Source: Micromonospora sp. WMMD1155
GTDB taxonomy: Bacteria; Actinomycetota; Actinomycetes; Mycobacteriales; Micromonosporaceae
Direction of reading: 5' to 3'
NCBI RefSeq assembly: GCF_029581275.1
Contig: NZ_CP120742.1
Location: 5,766,501-5,830,500 of the forward strand
DNA: 64,000 nucleotides
Under the pieces are notes generated by a model. The model was not told the origin of the DNA and ran no database searches. It saw nothing but the letters and a program-made list of their open reading frames with translations. Made by a program: the position numbers and the translations under genes. Position 1 is the first letter of the stretch. The number at the start of each line of letters is the position of its first letter. Positions 52,962 to 63,800 of the stretch are shown piece by piece.

Positions 52962-55900
52962 ATGGGGGTGCCTCGCTGGATCGAGGGCTGGCCGGTCTAT
53001 CGGCAGCTCACCGGCACCGACCCGCTCGGCCGGGGCGCGGCGGCCGAGTCCGCCGGATCCCGCGCGCTCACCGCCCGCACCGACACCGCCGACTCGGTGG
53101 CCCGGTCCGTCTGCCCGTACTGCGCGGTGGGTTGTGGGCAGCGGGTGTACGTGAAGGACGGGCAGGTCAGCCAGATCGAGGGCGACCCGGACAGCCCGAT
53201 CTCGCGGGGTCGGCTCTGCCCGAAGGGCGCGGCCAGTAAGAGCCTGGTGACCAGCCCACTGCGGCAGACCAAGGTCCGCTACCGCCGCCCGTACGGCACC
53301 GAGTGGGAGGACCTCGACCTCGACACGGCGATGAACATGATCGCCGATCGGGTGCTGGCCGCCCGCTCCGAGACCTGGGAGGACGTCGACCCCGAGGGTC
53401 GGCCGCTCAACCGGACCCTGGGCATCTCCAGTCTGGGTGGGGCGACGCTGGACAACGAGGAGAACTACCTCATCAAGAAGCTGTTCACCGCGATGGGGGC
53501 GCTCCAGATCGAGAACCAGGCCCGTATTTGACACTCCTCGACAGTCCCCGGTCTGGGGACCAGCTTCGGCCGTGGCGGCGCCACCCAGTACCAGCAGGAT
53601 CTGTCGAACTCCGACGTCATCGTCATCCAGGGTTCGAACATGGCTGAGGCGCACCCGGTGGGCTTCCAGTGGGTGATGGAGGCCAAGCGCCGCGGCGCGA
53701 AGGTGTTCCACGTCGACCCACGGTTCACCCGCACCAGCGCGCTGGCCGACGCGTACCTGCCGATCCGGGCGGGCACCGACATCGCGCTGCTCGGCGGGGT
53801 GATCCGCTACATCCTGGAGAACGAGCTGGACTTCCGGGAGTACGTGGTCGCCTACACCAACGCGGCGACGATCGTGACCGAGGAGTTCGCCGACACCGAG
53901 GACCTGCACGGGCTCTTCTCCGGATTCCAGGAGGAGAACGCCTCGTACGACCAGACCAGTTGGCGCTACGAGGGCCACGGGCAGACCCAGACGACCCGGG
54001 ACACCGAGATCCAGCGGGAGACCGGCGCCGGGCTGGAACACGAGTCACACGGCGCTCCCGTGGGCGGCGAGACCGAACGCGACGAGACGTTGCGGCACCC
54101 GCGCTGCGTCTACCAGATCCTGAAGCGGCACTACGCCCGCTACACGCCGGAGATGGTGGAACGGGTCTGCGGGATCCCGCAGGAGAAGTTCCTCGAACTG
54201 GCGCAGGCCTGGACGGAGAACTCCGGCCGGGACCGCACCGGCATGCTCGTCTATTCGGTGGGCTGGACCCAGCACAGCGTCGGGGTGCAGTACATCCGTA
54301 CCGGCGCGATCATCCAACTCCTGCTGGGCAACATGGGCCGCCCGGGTGGCGGGGTGATGGCGCTGCGCGGGCACGCCAGCATCCAGGGTTCCACCGACAT
54401 CCCGACGTTGTTCAACCTGCTGCCGGGTTATCTGCCGATGCCGCACCACGCCGACCACCCGACGCTGGACGCGTGGGTGGACAGCATCCGGCACCCGGGG
54501 CAGAAGGGTTTCTGGGGTAACGCCCGCACCTACGCCGTCAACCTGCTCAAGGCGTACTGGGGTGACGCCGCCACCGCCGAGAACGACTACTGCTACGGCT
54601 ACATGCCGCGGATGACCGGGGACCACGGCACCTACCAGCAGGTGCTCAACATGATCGACGGGAAGGTCAAGGGTTACTTCCTGTTGGGTCAGAACCCGGC
54701 GGTCGGTTCGGCGCACGGCCGGGCGCAGCGTCTCGGCATGGCCAACCTCGACTGGCTCGTGGTCCGCGACCTGTTCGAGGTCGAGAGCGCGACGTTCTGG
54801 AAGAACGCGCCGGAGATCGAGACCGGCGAGATCGTGCCGGACGAGTGCCGTACCGAGGTGTTCTTCCTGCCGGCCGCGTCGCACGTGGAGAAGGAGGGCA
54901 CGTTCACGCAGACGCAGCGGTTGTTGCAGTGGCGGGAGAAGGCCGTCGAGCCGCCGGGCGACGCCCGCTCCGAGCTGTGGTTCTTCTACCACCTGGGCCG
55001 GGTGATCCAGGAGCGGTTGGCGACGTCGACGAAGGCCCGCGACCGGGCGCTGCTCGACCTGGCCTGGGACTACCCGACGCACGGTCCGCACGCGGAGCCG
55101 AGCGCCGAGGCGGTGCTGCGCGAGATCAACGGGTACGACGTGGCGACCGGCCGCCCGCTGTCGTCGTTCACCGAGATGACCGACGACGGCTCCACCGTCG
55201 GCGGCTGCTGGATCTACACCGGGGTGTACGCGGACGGCGTCAACCAGGCCGCCCGTCGCAAACCGGGTGCCGAGCAGTCCCTGGTGGCTCCGGAATGGGG
55301 TTGGGCGTGGCCGGCGAACCGGCGCATCCTCTACAACCGTGCGTCGGCCGACCCGGACGGCAACCCATGGAGTGAGCGCAAACGCTACGTGTGGTGGGAC
55401 GCCGACAAGGGCGAGTGGACCGGCTACGACGTGCCGGACTTCGAGAAGACCAAACCGCCGTCCTACCGACCGGAGCACGAATCCTCGGGCGTGGCGGGCA
55501 TCGCCGGCGACGACCCGTTCATCCTCCAGGGCGACGGCAAGGGCTGGCTGTACGCGCCCACCGGCGTCCTCGACGGCCCGCTGCCCACGCACTACGAGCC
55601 GGTCGAGTCGCCGGTGCGGAACCCGCTCTACCGGCAGCAGGCCAACCCGACCCGCAAGGTCTACACCCACCCGATCAACACGCTCAACCCGAGCCCGCCG
55701 GAACCGTACAGCCAGGTGTTCCCGTACGTGTTCACGGTCAGCCGGCTCACCGAGCACCACACCGCCGGCGGGATGAGCCGGACGGTCTCGCCGCTGGCCG
55801 AGTTGCAGCCGGAGATGTTCGTCGAGGTGTCCCCGGAGTTGGCGGTCGAACGCGGCCTCACCCATCTGGGCTGGGCGCACCTGATCACCGCCCGGGCGGC

Positions 55901-56237
55901 CATCGAGGCGAAGGTGCTGGTGACCGACCGGCTCACCCCGTTGCGGGTGGACGGGCGGATCATCCACCAGGTGTGGTTGCCGTACCACTTCGGTTTCGAG
56001 GGTCTGGTGACCGGCGACTCGGCCAACGACCTGTTCGGCATCAGCCTCGATCCGAACGTCCTGATCCAGGAGAGCAAGGTCGGCACCTGCGACATCCGGT
56101 CCGGGCGTCGCCCGAGAGGCGCGGAGCTGCTGGCGCTCCTCGTCGACTACCGGCGGCGATCCGGTGACCTCAACCCGCACTATCCGCCGATGGTCACGAC
56201 CGACTCCGCGGACAGCGGCCCGGACCAGGAGGTCTGA
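52962..56237 (+). CDS. fdhA: selenocysteine-containing formate dehydrogenase alpha subunit
   Basis: A 1091-residue molybdopterin enzyme that oxidises formate to CO2. Cys51, Cys54, Cys58 (VCPYCAVGCG) and Cys86 (RLCPKG) hold the N-terminal 4Fe-4S cluster. The frame has one TGA at 53529-53531, codon 190, exactly at the metal-ligand position: ...ENQARI-Sec-HSSTVPGLGTSFGRGGAT, matching E. coli-type FDHs where Sec is followed by His. Downstream reading continues in the same frame with TXXXEAHPVGFQWVMEAKRR-type FDH sequence (SNMAEAHPVGFQWV) to the normal C-terminus. A SECIS hairpin lies directly after the TGA. It is not a frameshift or broken gene. ATG 52962 follows GGAAGG. First gene of fdhA-fdhB-nrfD-like operon. 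Confidence 0.93.
53529..53560 (+). promoter_or_regulatory. bacterial SECIS element with Sec TGA codon
   Basis: The TGA (53529-53531) is followed by a stem GTCCCC (53544-53549) / GGGGAC (53555-53560) around the loop GGTCT (53550-53554), the apical sequence contacted by SelB in E. coli fdhF. The loop starts 21 bases after the T of TGA, the distance I recall for fdhF. A short lower stem (CGA 53539-53541 with TCG 53566-53568) is possible. Confidence 0.85.
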
Positions 56238-56240
56238 CCC

Positions 56241-57284
56241 ATGCCCCACGCCAACGCCCTGTACGGCCCGCTGGACCCGGCGCCGGACGCGGGCTATGTG
56301 AACGCGCCGCCGCGGATGGGGTTCTTCACCGACACGAGTGTCTGCATCGGGTGCAAGGCGTGTGAGGTGGCGTGCAAGGAGTGGAACGGGGTGCCGGAGA
56401 GCGGGTTGGACCTGCTCGGCATGTCGTACGACAACACGGGTGCGTTGACGGCGAACTCGTGGCGGCACGTGGCGTTCGTCGAGCAGCCCCGCCGTGCCGG
56501 TCTGGCGTCCCCGGCGTTCGCCGACACCCCGGACGGGCCGCCGGTCAGCCCGGTCACCGCGGCGGCCGGTGCGCTGACCAGCGCCGACACCGGTACCGAC
56601 CCGGGTCTGCCCACCGGTTCACCCGAGGCGGCGGCCCGGATGTCGGCCGGCCCGGAGTTCCTGGGGATGCCGGGTGCGCAGCCGCCGGGTCGGGGCACCG
56701 GTGTCGAGGGTCGGACGGATTTCCGGTGGTTGATGATGTCCGACGTGTGCAAGCACTGCACTCATGCGGCGTGTCTGGACGTGTGTCCGACGGGGTCGTT
56801 GTTCCGGACGGAGTTCGGGACGGTGGTGGTGCAGGAGGACATCTGCAACGGGTGTGGGTACTGCATCTCGGCGTGTCCGTACGGGGTGATCGATCAGCGT
56901 AAGGGTGATGGTCGGGCGTGGAAGTGCACGTTGTGCTACGACCGGCTCGGTGCGGGGATGACTCCGGCGTGCGCGCAGGCGTGTCCGACGGAGTCGATCC
57001 AGTACGGGCCGCTTGACGAGCTGCGGGAGCGGGCCGCCGCGCGGGTGGCGACGTTGCGGGGGCGGGGGGTGTCCGAGGCGCGGTTGTACGGGCACGACCC
57101 GGACGACGGCGTCGGCGGCGACGGGGCGTTCTTCCTGCTGTTGGACGAGCCCGAGGTGTACGGGCTGCCCCCGGACCCGGTCGTGACCACCCGCGACCTA
57201 CCGGCCATGTGGAAACACGCCGGGCTGGCCGCCCTGGCGATGACCGCCGCCACGGTGGTCGCGTTCCTGGGCAGGCGGTCATGA
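56241..57284 (+). CDS. fdhB: formate dehydrogenase iron-sulfur subunit
   Basis: A 347-residue ferredoxin-type subunit with four 4Fe-4S motifs: CIGCKACEVACKEW (about 35-50), CKHCTHAACLDVCPTG, CNGCGYCISACPYG, and CTLCYDRLGAGMTPACAQAC. A Gly/Ala/Pro-rich insert of about 60 residues separates the first two clusters. The C-terminus has one membrane helix (LAALAMTAATVVAFLG) for anchoring. It carries electrons from FdhA to the membrane subunit. It starts 3 bp after fdhA, and its stop overlaps the next start. Confidence 0.92.
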   Translation: MPHANALYGPLDPAPDAGYVNAPPRMGFFTDTSVCIGCKACEVACKEWNGVPESGLDLLGMSYDNTGALTANSWRHVAFVEQPRRAGLASPAFADTPDGPPVSPVTAAAGALTSADTGTDPGLPTGSPEAAARMSAGPEFLGMPGAQPPGRGTGVEGRTDFRWLMMSDVCKHCTHAACLDVCPTGSLFRTEFGTVVVQEDICNGCGYCISACPYGVIDQRKGDGRAWKCTLCYDRLGAGMTPACAQACPTESIQYGPLDELRERAAARVATLRGRGVSEARLYGHDPDDGVGGDGAFFLLLDEPEVYGLPPDPVVTTRDLPAMWKHAGLAALAMTAATVVAFLGRRS

Positions 57285-58246
57285 CCCGCGGCGGCGAGCA
57301 CCTGACGGTGCCGGCGGCCGACTTCACCTCCTACTACGGCCGCCCGATCCTCAAACCGCCGGTGTGGAAGCGCGACATCGCCGGTTACCTCTTCACCGGT
57401 GGGCTCGCCGCCGGGGGAGCACTGATCGGCGCGGGCGCCCAACTGACCGGCCGGCCCGCTCTGCGGCAGGTGGGGCGGTGGACGGCGCTGGGCGGCGTCG
57501 GCGTCAGCGCGTACCTGCTGGTGCACGACCTCGGACGACCGGCCCGGTTCCACCACATGCTCCGGATCGCCAAGCTGACCTCGCCGATGTCGGTCGGCAC
57601 CTGGATCCTCACCGCGTTCGGCCCGGCAGCCGGCGTGGCCGCGGTCGCCGAGCTGGCAACCCGACTCCCCGATCACGGTGTGCTCGGTCTCGCCCGCCGC
57701 CTGGCCCCACCGGTCGGCGACATCGCCGGCCTGGCCGCCGCTGCCACCGCCCCGGCACTCGCCACGTACACCGGGGTGCTGCTCGCCGACACCGCCGTAC
57801 CGGCGTGGCACGACGCATACCCCTTCCTGCCGTTCGTCTTCGGTGGCAGCGCGCTCGCCGCCGCCACCGGGGTCGGTCTGATCGCGACGCCGGCCGCCCA
57901 GACCGCCCCGCTGCGGCGACTCGCGGTCGTCGCCGCGACCGTCAAGTACGCCGGCGGTCGCCGGATGGAGCGGTTGGGCCTGACCGGTGAGCCCTACCGG
58001 CAGGGGCGCAGCGGTCGGCTGGTCCGGGCGGGAGACGTGCTGCTCGGCGTGGGCACCGTCGCCGCGCTGTTCAGCCGGCGCAGCCGGGTCCTGGCCGCGC
58101 TCTCCGGCGCCGCTCTGGTGGCCTCGTCCGTCGCCACCCGGTTCGGCGTCTTCGAGGCCGGCATGGCGTCGGCGCGTGACCCGAAGTACACGGTCGTGCC
58201 GCAACGGGAGCGGCGCGACGAGAAGGGGTCGGCGACCCGGCTCTGA
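57281..58246 (+). CDS. NrfD/PsrC-like membrane subunit of the formate dehydrogenase
   Basis: A 321-residue polytopic protein with eight to nine helices and the NrfD pattern near its N-terminus (FTSYYGRPILKPPVWKRDIA then YLFTGGLAAGGALIGAG) and LLVHDLGRPARFHHMLRIAK. NrfD proteins oxidise or reduce quinone without haem and replace the cytochrome b subunit (FdnI) of other FDHs. ATG 57281 overlaps the fdhB stop (ATGA). It completes a likely FdhAB-NrfD complex passing electrons to menaquinone. Confidence 0.88.
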   Translation: MTRGGEHLTVPAADFTSYYGRPILKPPVWKRDIAGYLFTGGLAAGGALIGAGAQLTGRPALRQVGRWTALGGVGVSAYLLVHDLGRPARFHHMLRIAKLTSPMSVGTWILTAFGPAAGVAAVAELATRLPDHGVLGLARRLAPPVGDIAGLAAAATAPALATYTGVLLADTAVPAWHDAYPFLPFVFGGSALAAATGVGLIATPAAQTAPLRRLAVVAATVKYAGGRRMERLGLTGEPYRQGRSGRLVRAGDVLLGVGTVAALFSRRSRVLAALSGAALVASSVATRFGVFEAGMASARDPKYTVVPQRERRDEKGSATRL

Positions 58247-58253
58247 ACCGAGA

Positions 58254-58282
58254 GGACGGCGCCCCCTGCGTGGGCGCCGTCC
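58254..58282. terminator. bidirectional hairpin terminator
   Basis: A perfect 10-bp stem (GGACGGCGCC at 58254-58263 with GGCGCCGTCC at 58273-58282) and a nine-base loop, followed by TT, just after the NrfD-like gene and before the convergent OFA transporter gene. Confidence 0.85.
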
Positions 58283-58304
58283 TTCCGAGCCCGTCTTCGC
58301 CGCG

Positions 58305-59870
58305 TCAGCCGGTGAAGAGCTTCGCGGCGGTGATCAGGGTCTGGACGATGCCGTACCCGAGGAGCACCGCGATCAGCAGCCAGGACAACCAGAGCCGCCC
58401 GGTCTGGCTACCGACGCGCGGCGGCGCGGGCGGCTGGCTGTCCCGCCCGAGAGCGACCGGCTCGGTGACAGTCGCCTTCGCCACGGGCGAGGTCGGCCCT
58501 CGGTCCGGTTCGTGGAACCGCTCGGGCACGGAACGGACCAGCAGGTTCGCGATGAACCCGATGGCGAGGATGCCGACCATGGTGAACAGGGCGGGCCGGT
58601 ACGCCGCCGCGGTGAGGGTGCCGGGCTTGCCCTGCGTGTCGAGGATCCCGTTGACGATCAGCGGGCCGGCGACACCCGCGGCCGACCACGCGGTCAGGAT
58701 CCGGCCGTGGATGGCCCCGACCTGGAAGGTGCCGAACAGGTCACGCAGGTAGGCGGGCATGGTGGCGAAGCCACCGCCGTAGAAGGAGATGATCGCGGCG
58801 GCGATCAGCACGAAGACCGCGGTCGCGGAGTGGCCCGCGACGGCGAGCAGCAGGTACAGCACCATGCCGACGCCGAGGTAGACCATGTAGATGGGTTTGC
58901 GGCCGATGAGGTCGGACGTCGTCGACCAGACGAAGCGCCCCGCCATGTTGAACAGCGACAGCACCCCCACGAAACCGGCCGCCGCCGTCACCGAGACCGT
59001 GGTGGCGGTCCCGTTGTCCCGGAAGAAGTCCTGGATCATCGGGCTTGCCTGCTCCAGGATGCCGATGCCTGCGGTGACGTTGCAGAACAGCACGATCCAC
59101 AGCAACCAGAAGGATCGGGTACGCACGGCATTCGACGCCGACACGCTCGCCGTCGTCACGAGGGGCCGGGTGGCGACGCTCGCGGGGTCGAACCCGGCGG
59201 GCCGCCAGTCCGGCGCCGGTACCCGGACGTTGAAGGGGCCGAACATCATGATCACGAAGTATCCGATGCCGAACGTGACGAAGAGCGCCACGAGGGCGTG
59301 TCCCGAGGCCACCGCCGCGGGGTTGTCGGGGTTGTAGCCGGAGTCGTAGAGGGAGAGCAGTTGGCGCGCGAGCGGGCCGGCGACGAGGGCGCCGCCGCCG
59401 AACCCCATGATGGCCAACCCGGTGGCGAGGCCGGGCCGGTCCGGGAACCACTTGATCAGTGTGGAGACGGGCGAGATGTAGCCGATGCCGAGCCCGATGC
59501 CACCGATGACGCCGTAACCGAGGTAGAGCAGCCAGAGCTGTTGGGTCGCGATGCCGAGCGCGCCGACCAGGAACCCCGTGGCCCAGAAGCACGCCGAGAC
59601 GAACATCGCCCGACGCGGTCCGTTCCGCTCCACCCAACGGCCACCCACCGCCGCGGACGAACCCAGCATCACGATGGCGATACTGAAGATCGCCCCGATC
59701 GCCGTCTGACTGACGTCGAAGTGCGCGATGAGGGAGTTCTTGTAGACACTCGTGGCATAGACCTGACCGATGCAGACGTGCACGGCCAGGGCCGCGGTCG
59801 GGATGAGCCAGCGGCTGTATCCCGGGGGAGCGACAGTGTGCCGGGGATCGAAGACCGACAGCATGGGCAT
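58305..59870 (-). CDS. OFA-family MFS transporter (oxalate/formate antiporter type)
   Basis: A 521-residue membrane protein of 12 or more helices in the OFA (oxalate:formate antiporter) branch of the MFS. N-terminal VHVCIGQVYATSVYKNSLIA and GGIGLGIGYISPVSTLIKWF are typical of OFA members, as is NMAGRFVWSTTSDLIGRKPI. ATG 59870 has AGGAGG seven bases upstream and is preferred over the longer frame. It points toward the fdh operon, so formate or a related acid is a likely substrate; this is inference from the family and context. Confidence 0.87.
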   Translation of the reverse strand: MPMLSVFDPRHTVAPPGYSRWLIPTAALAVHVCIGQVYATSVYKNSLIAHFDVSQTAIGAIFSIAIVMLGSSAAVGGRWVERNGPRRAMFVSACFWATGFLVGALGIATQQLWLLYLGYGVIGGIGLGIGYISPVSTLIKWFPDRPGLATGLAIMGFGGGALVAGPLARQLLSLYDSGYNPDNPAAVASGHALVALFVTFGIGYFVIMMFGPFNVRVPAPDWRPAGFDPASVATRPLVTTASVSASNAVRTRSFWLLWIVLFCNVTAGIGILEQASPMIQDFFRDNGTATTVSVTAAAGFVGVLSLFNMAGRFVWSTTSDLIGRKPIYMVYLGVGMVLYLLLAVAGHSATAVFVLIAAAIISFYGGGFATMPAYLRDLFGTFQVGAIHGRILTAWSAAGVAGPLIVNGILDTQGKPGTLTAAAYRPALFTMVGILAIGFIANLLVRSVPERFHEPDRGPTSPVAKATVTEPVALGRDSQPPAPPRVGSQTGRLWLSWLLIAVLLGYGIVQTLITAAKLFTG

Positions 59871-60131
59871 GGTCCGCACCTCCTGCGGCTGAGTAGGCCG
59901 GCGGCGGTGCAGGGCTGTCCGTCCCGGTCGTCGACCGAGCGGCACCGCCACGGTGGCGGCCCGGTGCACGCCTGCGGCAGCCGCAGTCCGGCTGCATCCT
60001 CACGTTACGTGTCAGCGAGTTCGCAGCCTGTCATTACCGCAAAACGCAGGTACGGAGACATCAGCCCGCCCCGTGTCGCTGTTGATCTCCAGGTCGTACC
60101 GAGACCCTTGATCAGTTCACGCCGCGGCGCG

Positions 60132-60701
60132 TCAGGCGCGTTCGACCCGGGCCTGCTGGTGATCGGTCAGCCGCAGCCCGACACCTCGAACGACGTCGAT
60201 GGTGGCCAGGGTGCCGAGGTCGTGCAGCTTGCGGCGCAGCCGCTTCACCAGCGACTGCACGTCCGCCTTGCGCTCGCGCCCCTCGTCGCCCCAGACCGAC
60301 CGGTGCAGCTCCGCGTAGCTCCAGACCCGGACCGGCTCGGTGATCAGGCAGGTCAGCAGGTCGTGTTCCAACCGGGTGAGGTCGACCTCGCGCTCCCCGC
60401 AGCGGGCGCTCGACCGGGTGGAGTCGATCACCAGCGCGGTGGCCGACTCGGCTGCGGCCGCGGCCATCTGGCGCGGGGTGGCGATCAGCCGGCGTAGCTC
60501 GTCGAGGTCGGCCACGAGCAGCAACGGAGCGATGCCGTCGAGGCGCTCCGCGAGCCGGATGCGCTCGGCCGGCGACGACGTCACCGCGATCAGTAGCGGG
60601 AACGGCTCGTCGGCCGGGCCCTCCCTGTTCGACGTCGCATCGTCGTCCTCGGCCACCGCACCGCCCGGGATCGATGGGCATCCCTGCCCGGCTCTCGTCA
60701 T
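60132..60701 (-). CDS. winged-helix (PhoB/OmpR-type) regulator with short degenerate N-terminal domain
   Basis: About 189 residues. The C-terminal 95 residues are an OmpR-type winged helix (LTRLEHDLLTCLITEPVRVW, SYAELHRSVWGDEGRERKAD, VQSLVKRLRRKLHDLG, VRGVGLRL). The N-terminal 80 residues (PFPLLIAVTSSPAERIRLAE) resemble a shortened receiver without a phosphoacceptor Asp motif. Start may be ATG 60701 or 60722. It is near the formate genes and may regulate them, but it also neighbours the S8 peptidase gene. Confidence 0.8.
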   Translation of the reverse strand: MTRAGQGCPSIPGGAVAEDDDATSNREGPADEPFPLLIAVTSSPAERIRLAERLDGIAPLLLVADLDELRRLIATPRQMAAAAAESATALVIDSTRSSARCGEREVDLTRLEHDLLTCLITEPVRVWSYAELHRSVWGDEGRERKADVQSLVKRLRRKLHDLGTLATIDVVRGVGLRLTDHQQARVERA

Positions 60702-60897
60702 GGTCCTGACAATGATTGGCAAAACGCGTCACCGGAGCAGCAACTCTTAGCGACAAGTTGCTCACGGCAAGTTCTTGATCGTCCTTTCTTCTCGATCATA
60801 GTGTCCACTCGGGCAACCGGCGTGACCCGCGCGGTGCATGGGGAGGTCCACCCATGGCCCATCTTCACCCTGGGTCGTTCTGAGGGAGGCAGCACCG

Positions 60898-63800
60898 ATG
60901 TTCAGACGTCCACAATGGCGGCGCACAGCCAGATCACTGGTGAGCGCCGGTGCGGCGGCGATCCTCGCCGCGACTTGCTTGGCCACCGTCGGGTCGGCAG
61001 CGCAGGCGGCACCGGGCGGCGGGATGCAGGCGGGCGCCCCGACCGGCGACAAGATCCGACCCGAGCTCGCCAAGCAGCTACAGGCCAAGAGTGAAGGGGA
61101 CTTCTGGATCCGGTTCAAGGACCGGGCGGACCTCAGCAAGGCCAGCGCCATCAAGGACTGGTCGAAGCGCGGCACCGCGGTCGCGGACGCCCTGCGCAAG
61201 ACCGCCGCCGCGAGCCAGGGCAGGATCCGCGCCGACCTCGACAGCTCGGGCACCCGGTACCAGACCTTCTGGGCCACCAACGCGATCAAGGTGAGCAGCG
61301 GCTCCCTGGCGATGGCCCAGAAGTTCGCCGGTCACTCCGAGGTCGAGGGCCTCTACGCGCCGGTCGCCTACAAGGTGCCGGAGACCACCAAGGGCACGGA
61401 CGAGAAGACAGTGAACGCCCTCGAGTGGGGCATCGCCAACATCAACGCCGACGACGTGTGGGCCCAGTACGGCGTCAAGGGCGAGGGCATCACCGTCGCC
61501 AACATCGACACCGGCGTGCAGTTCAACCACCCGGCGCTCGTCAACTCCTACCGTGGCAACAACGGCGACGGCACGTTCGACCACAACTACAACTGGTTCA
61601 ACGCGGCCGGTGCCACCGGCGCCTGTGCGACCGCCCCCTGTGACGGCGACGGCCACGGCACGCACACGATGGGCACCATGGCCGGCTCCGACGGCGCGAA
61701 CCAGATCGGCGTCGCGCCCGGGGTCACGTGGATCGCGGCGAACGGTTGCTGCCCCAGTGACGCCGCTCTGATCGAATCCGGCCAGTGGATGCTCGAACCG
61801 CTGGACCTCAACGGCCAGAACGCGGACGCGAGCAAGCGCCCGAACATCATCAACAACTCGTGGGGCACGCGGGACCCGTCCAACGAGCCGTTCATGGAGG
61901 ACGTGACGGACGCCTGGGCCGCGTCCGGGATCTTCGGCACCTGGTCCAACGGCAACAGTGGGCCGGCGTGCCAGACGAGTGGTTCGCCGGGCAGCCTCGC
62001 CAGCAACTACTCGACCGGCGCGTACGACGTCAACAACAACGTCGCCGGCTTCTCCGCTCGCGGCGTCGGGCAGAACGGTGAGATCAAGCCCAACATCTCG
62101 GCCCCGGGCGTGAACGTCCGGTCGAGCATCCCGGGTAGCGCGTACGGCAGCATCAGCGGCACCTCGATGGCCGCGCCGCACCTCGCGGGCACGATCGCGC
62201 TGCTCTACTCGGCGGCGCCCTCGCTGATCGGTGACGTCGACGCCACCCGTGCGCTGCTCAACGGCACGGCGATCGACAAGGCCGACGACCAGTGCGGCGG
62301 CACCGCCGCCGACAACAACGTCTACGGCGAGGGCCGCCTGGACGCCCTCGCGCTGCTCGACGCGGCCCCGACCGGCGACATCGGCACCCTGGCCGGAACG
62401 GTCACCGACGCGGCCACCGGCGCCCCGATCGCCGGCGCGACGGTGACGCTCACCGGACCGGCCGCACGGGAGCTGACCACCGGCGCCGACGGCAAGTACT
62501 CGACCCAACTGCCCACCGGTGACTACCAGGTCGCCGTGGCGGCCTTCGGCTACGGCGGCACCACGAAGACGGCGACCGTCGCCAAGGGCGCGATCACCAC
62601 GCTCGACGTCGCGTTGACGCCGGTGCCCAGCGTCAACGTCACCGGGTCGGTCACCGACGGCTCGGGCCACGGCTGGCCGTTGTACGCGAAGGTGACGGTG
62701 ACCGGCGTGTCCGGCGTCTACGACTACACCACCCCGTCGAACGGCCGCTACAGCATCAAGCTGCCGGCCGGGCAGACCTACACCCTGACGTACGAGTCGC
62801 AGTACCCGGGCTACCAGACCGTCACCAAGCAGGTGGTGGTCGGCACGGGTAACGCCACCGCGAACGTCGCCGTGCCGGTGGACACCGACACCTGCACCAC
62901 CGCCCCCGGCTACACGTTCGGCTCCGACGGCGAGTACGAGACGTTCGACGCCCCGACCACCCCGGCCGGCTGGACCGTCGTGGACAACGCGGGCAGCGGC
63001 CAGGTCTGGAAGTTCACCGACGACGGTGACCGGGGCAACCTGACCGGCGGCAGCGGCGGCTTCGCGATGATCGACAGCGACGACTACGGTGCGGGCACCA
63101 GCCAGGACACCTCCCTGGTCAGCCCGGTGGTCGACCTGACCGCCGTCACCGCCCCGGTGATCCGGTTCAACCAGGACTTCAACCAGCTCAACGACGACAC
63201 CGCCGACGTCGACCTGAGCATCGACGGTGGTGCCACCTGGACCAACGTGCTCCGGCAGGAGACCGACGTCCGGGGTCCGAGGGTGACCGAGATCCCGATC
63301 CCGCAGGCGGCCGGCCAGGCGCAGGTGCAGGTCCGGTTCCACTACTACGACGCCTCGTACGAGTGGTGGTGGGAGGTCGACAACGTCCTCATCGGCAGCC
63401 AGATCACCTGTGTGCCGCTCGACGGCGGTCTGGTCGTCGGCAACGTCCGCGACAAGAACGACGGCAGCTACGTCAACGGTGCGACGGTCACCAGCAAGGA
63501 CCGGCCCGCCGAGAAGGCCGTCACCGTGGCGACCCCGGACGATCCGGGGCTGGCCGACGGCTTCTACTGGATCTACTCGTCGCTGACCGGCGCGCACGAT
63601 TTCACGGCGACCGCCGGTAACTACGTCAGCCAGACCAAGTCGGTGGACGTCGAGGCCGACTGGGCGACCACCGCGAACTTCCAGCTCGCGGCCGGCCGGC
63701 TGTCGGTGACGCCGACCGAGCTGAGCGCCACGCTCCAGATGCCCAACGGCAAGGCGAGCAGGACGTTCACGGTGACCAACACCGGCGGCGCGCCGGTCGA

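Noticed and set aside
53529..53531. TGA as a nonsense mutation or frameshift that would make fdhA a pseudogene
   Set aside because: The frame continues unchanged on both sides, the codon is at the catalytic Sec/Cys position, His follows it as in Sec enzymes, and a SECIS hairpin with GGTCT loop follows.
54045..56468. 807-codon minus-strand frame
   Set aside because: Antisense to fdhA and fdhB, with the usual Arg/Val/His-rich shadow composition.
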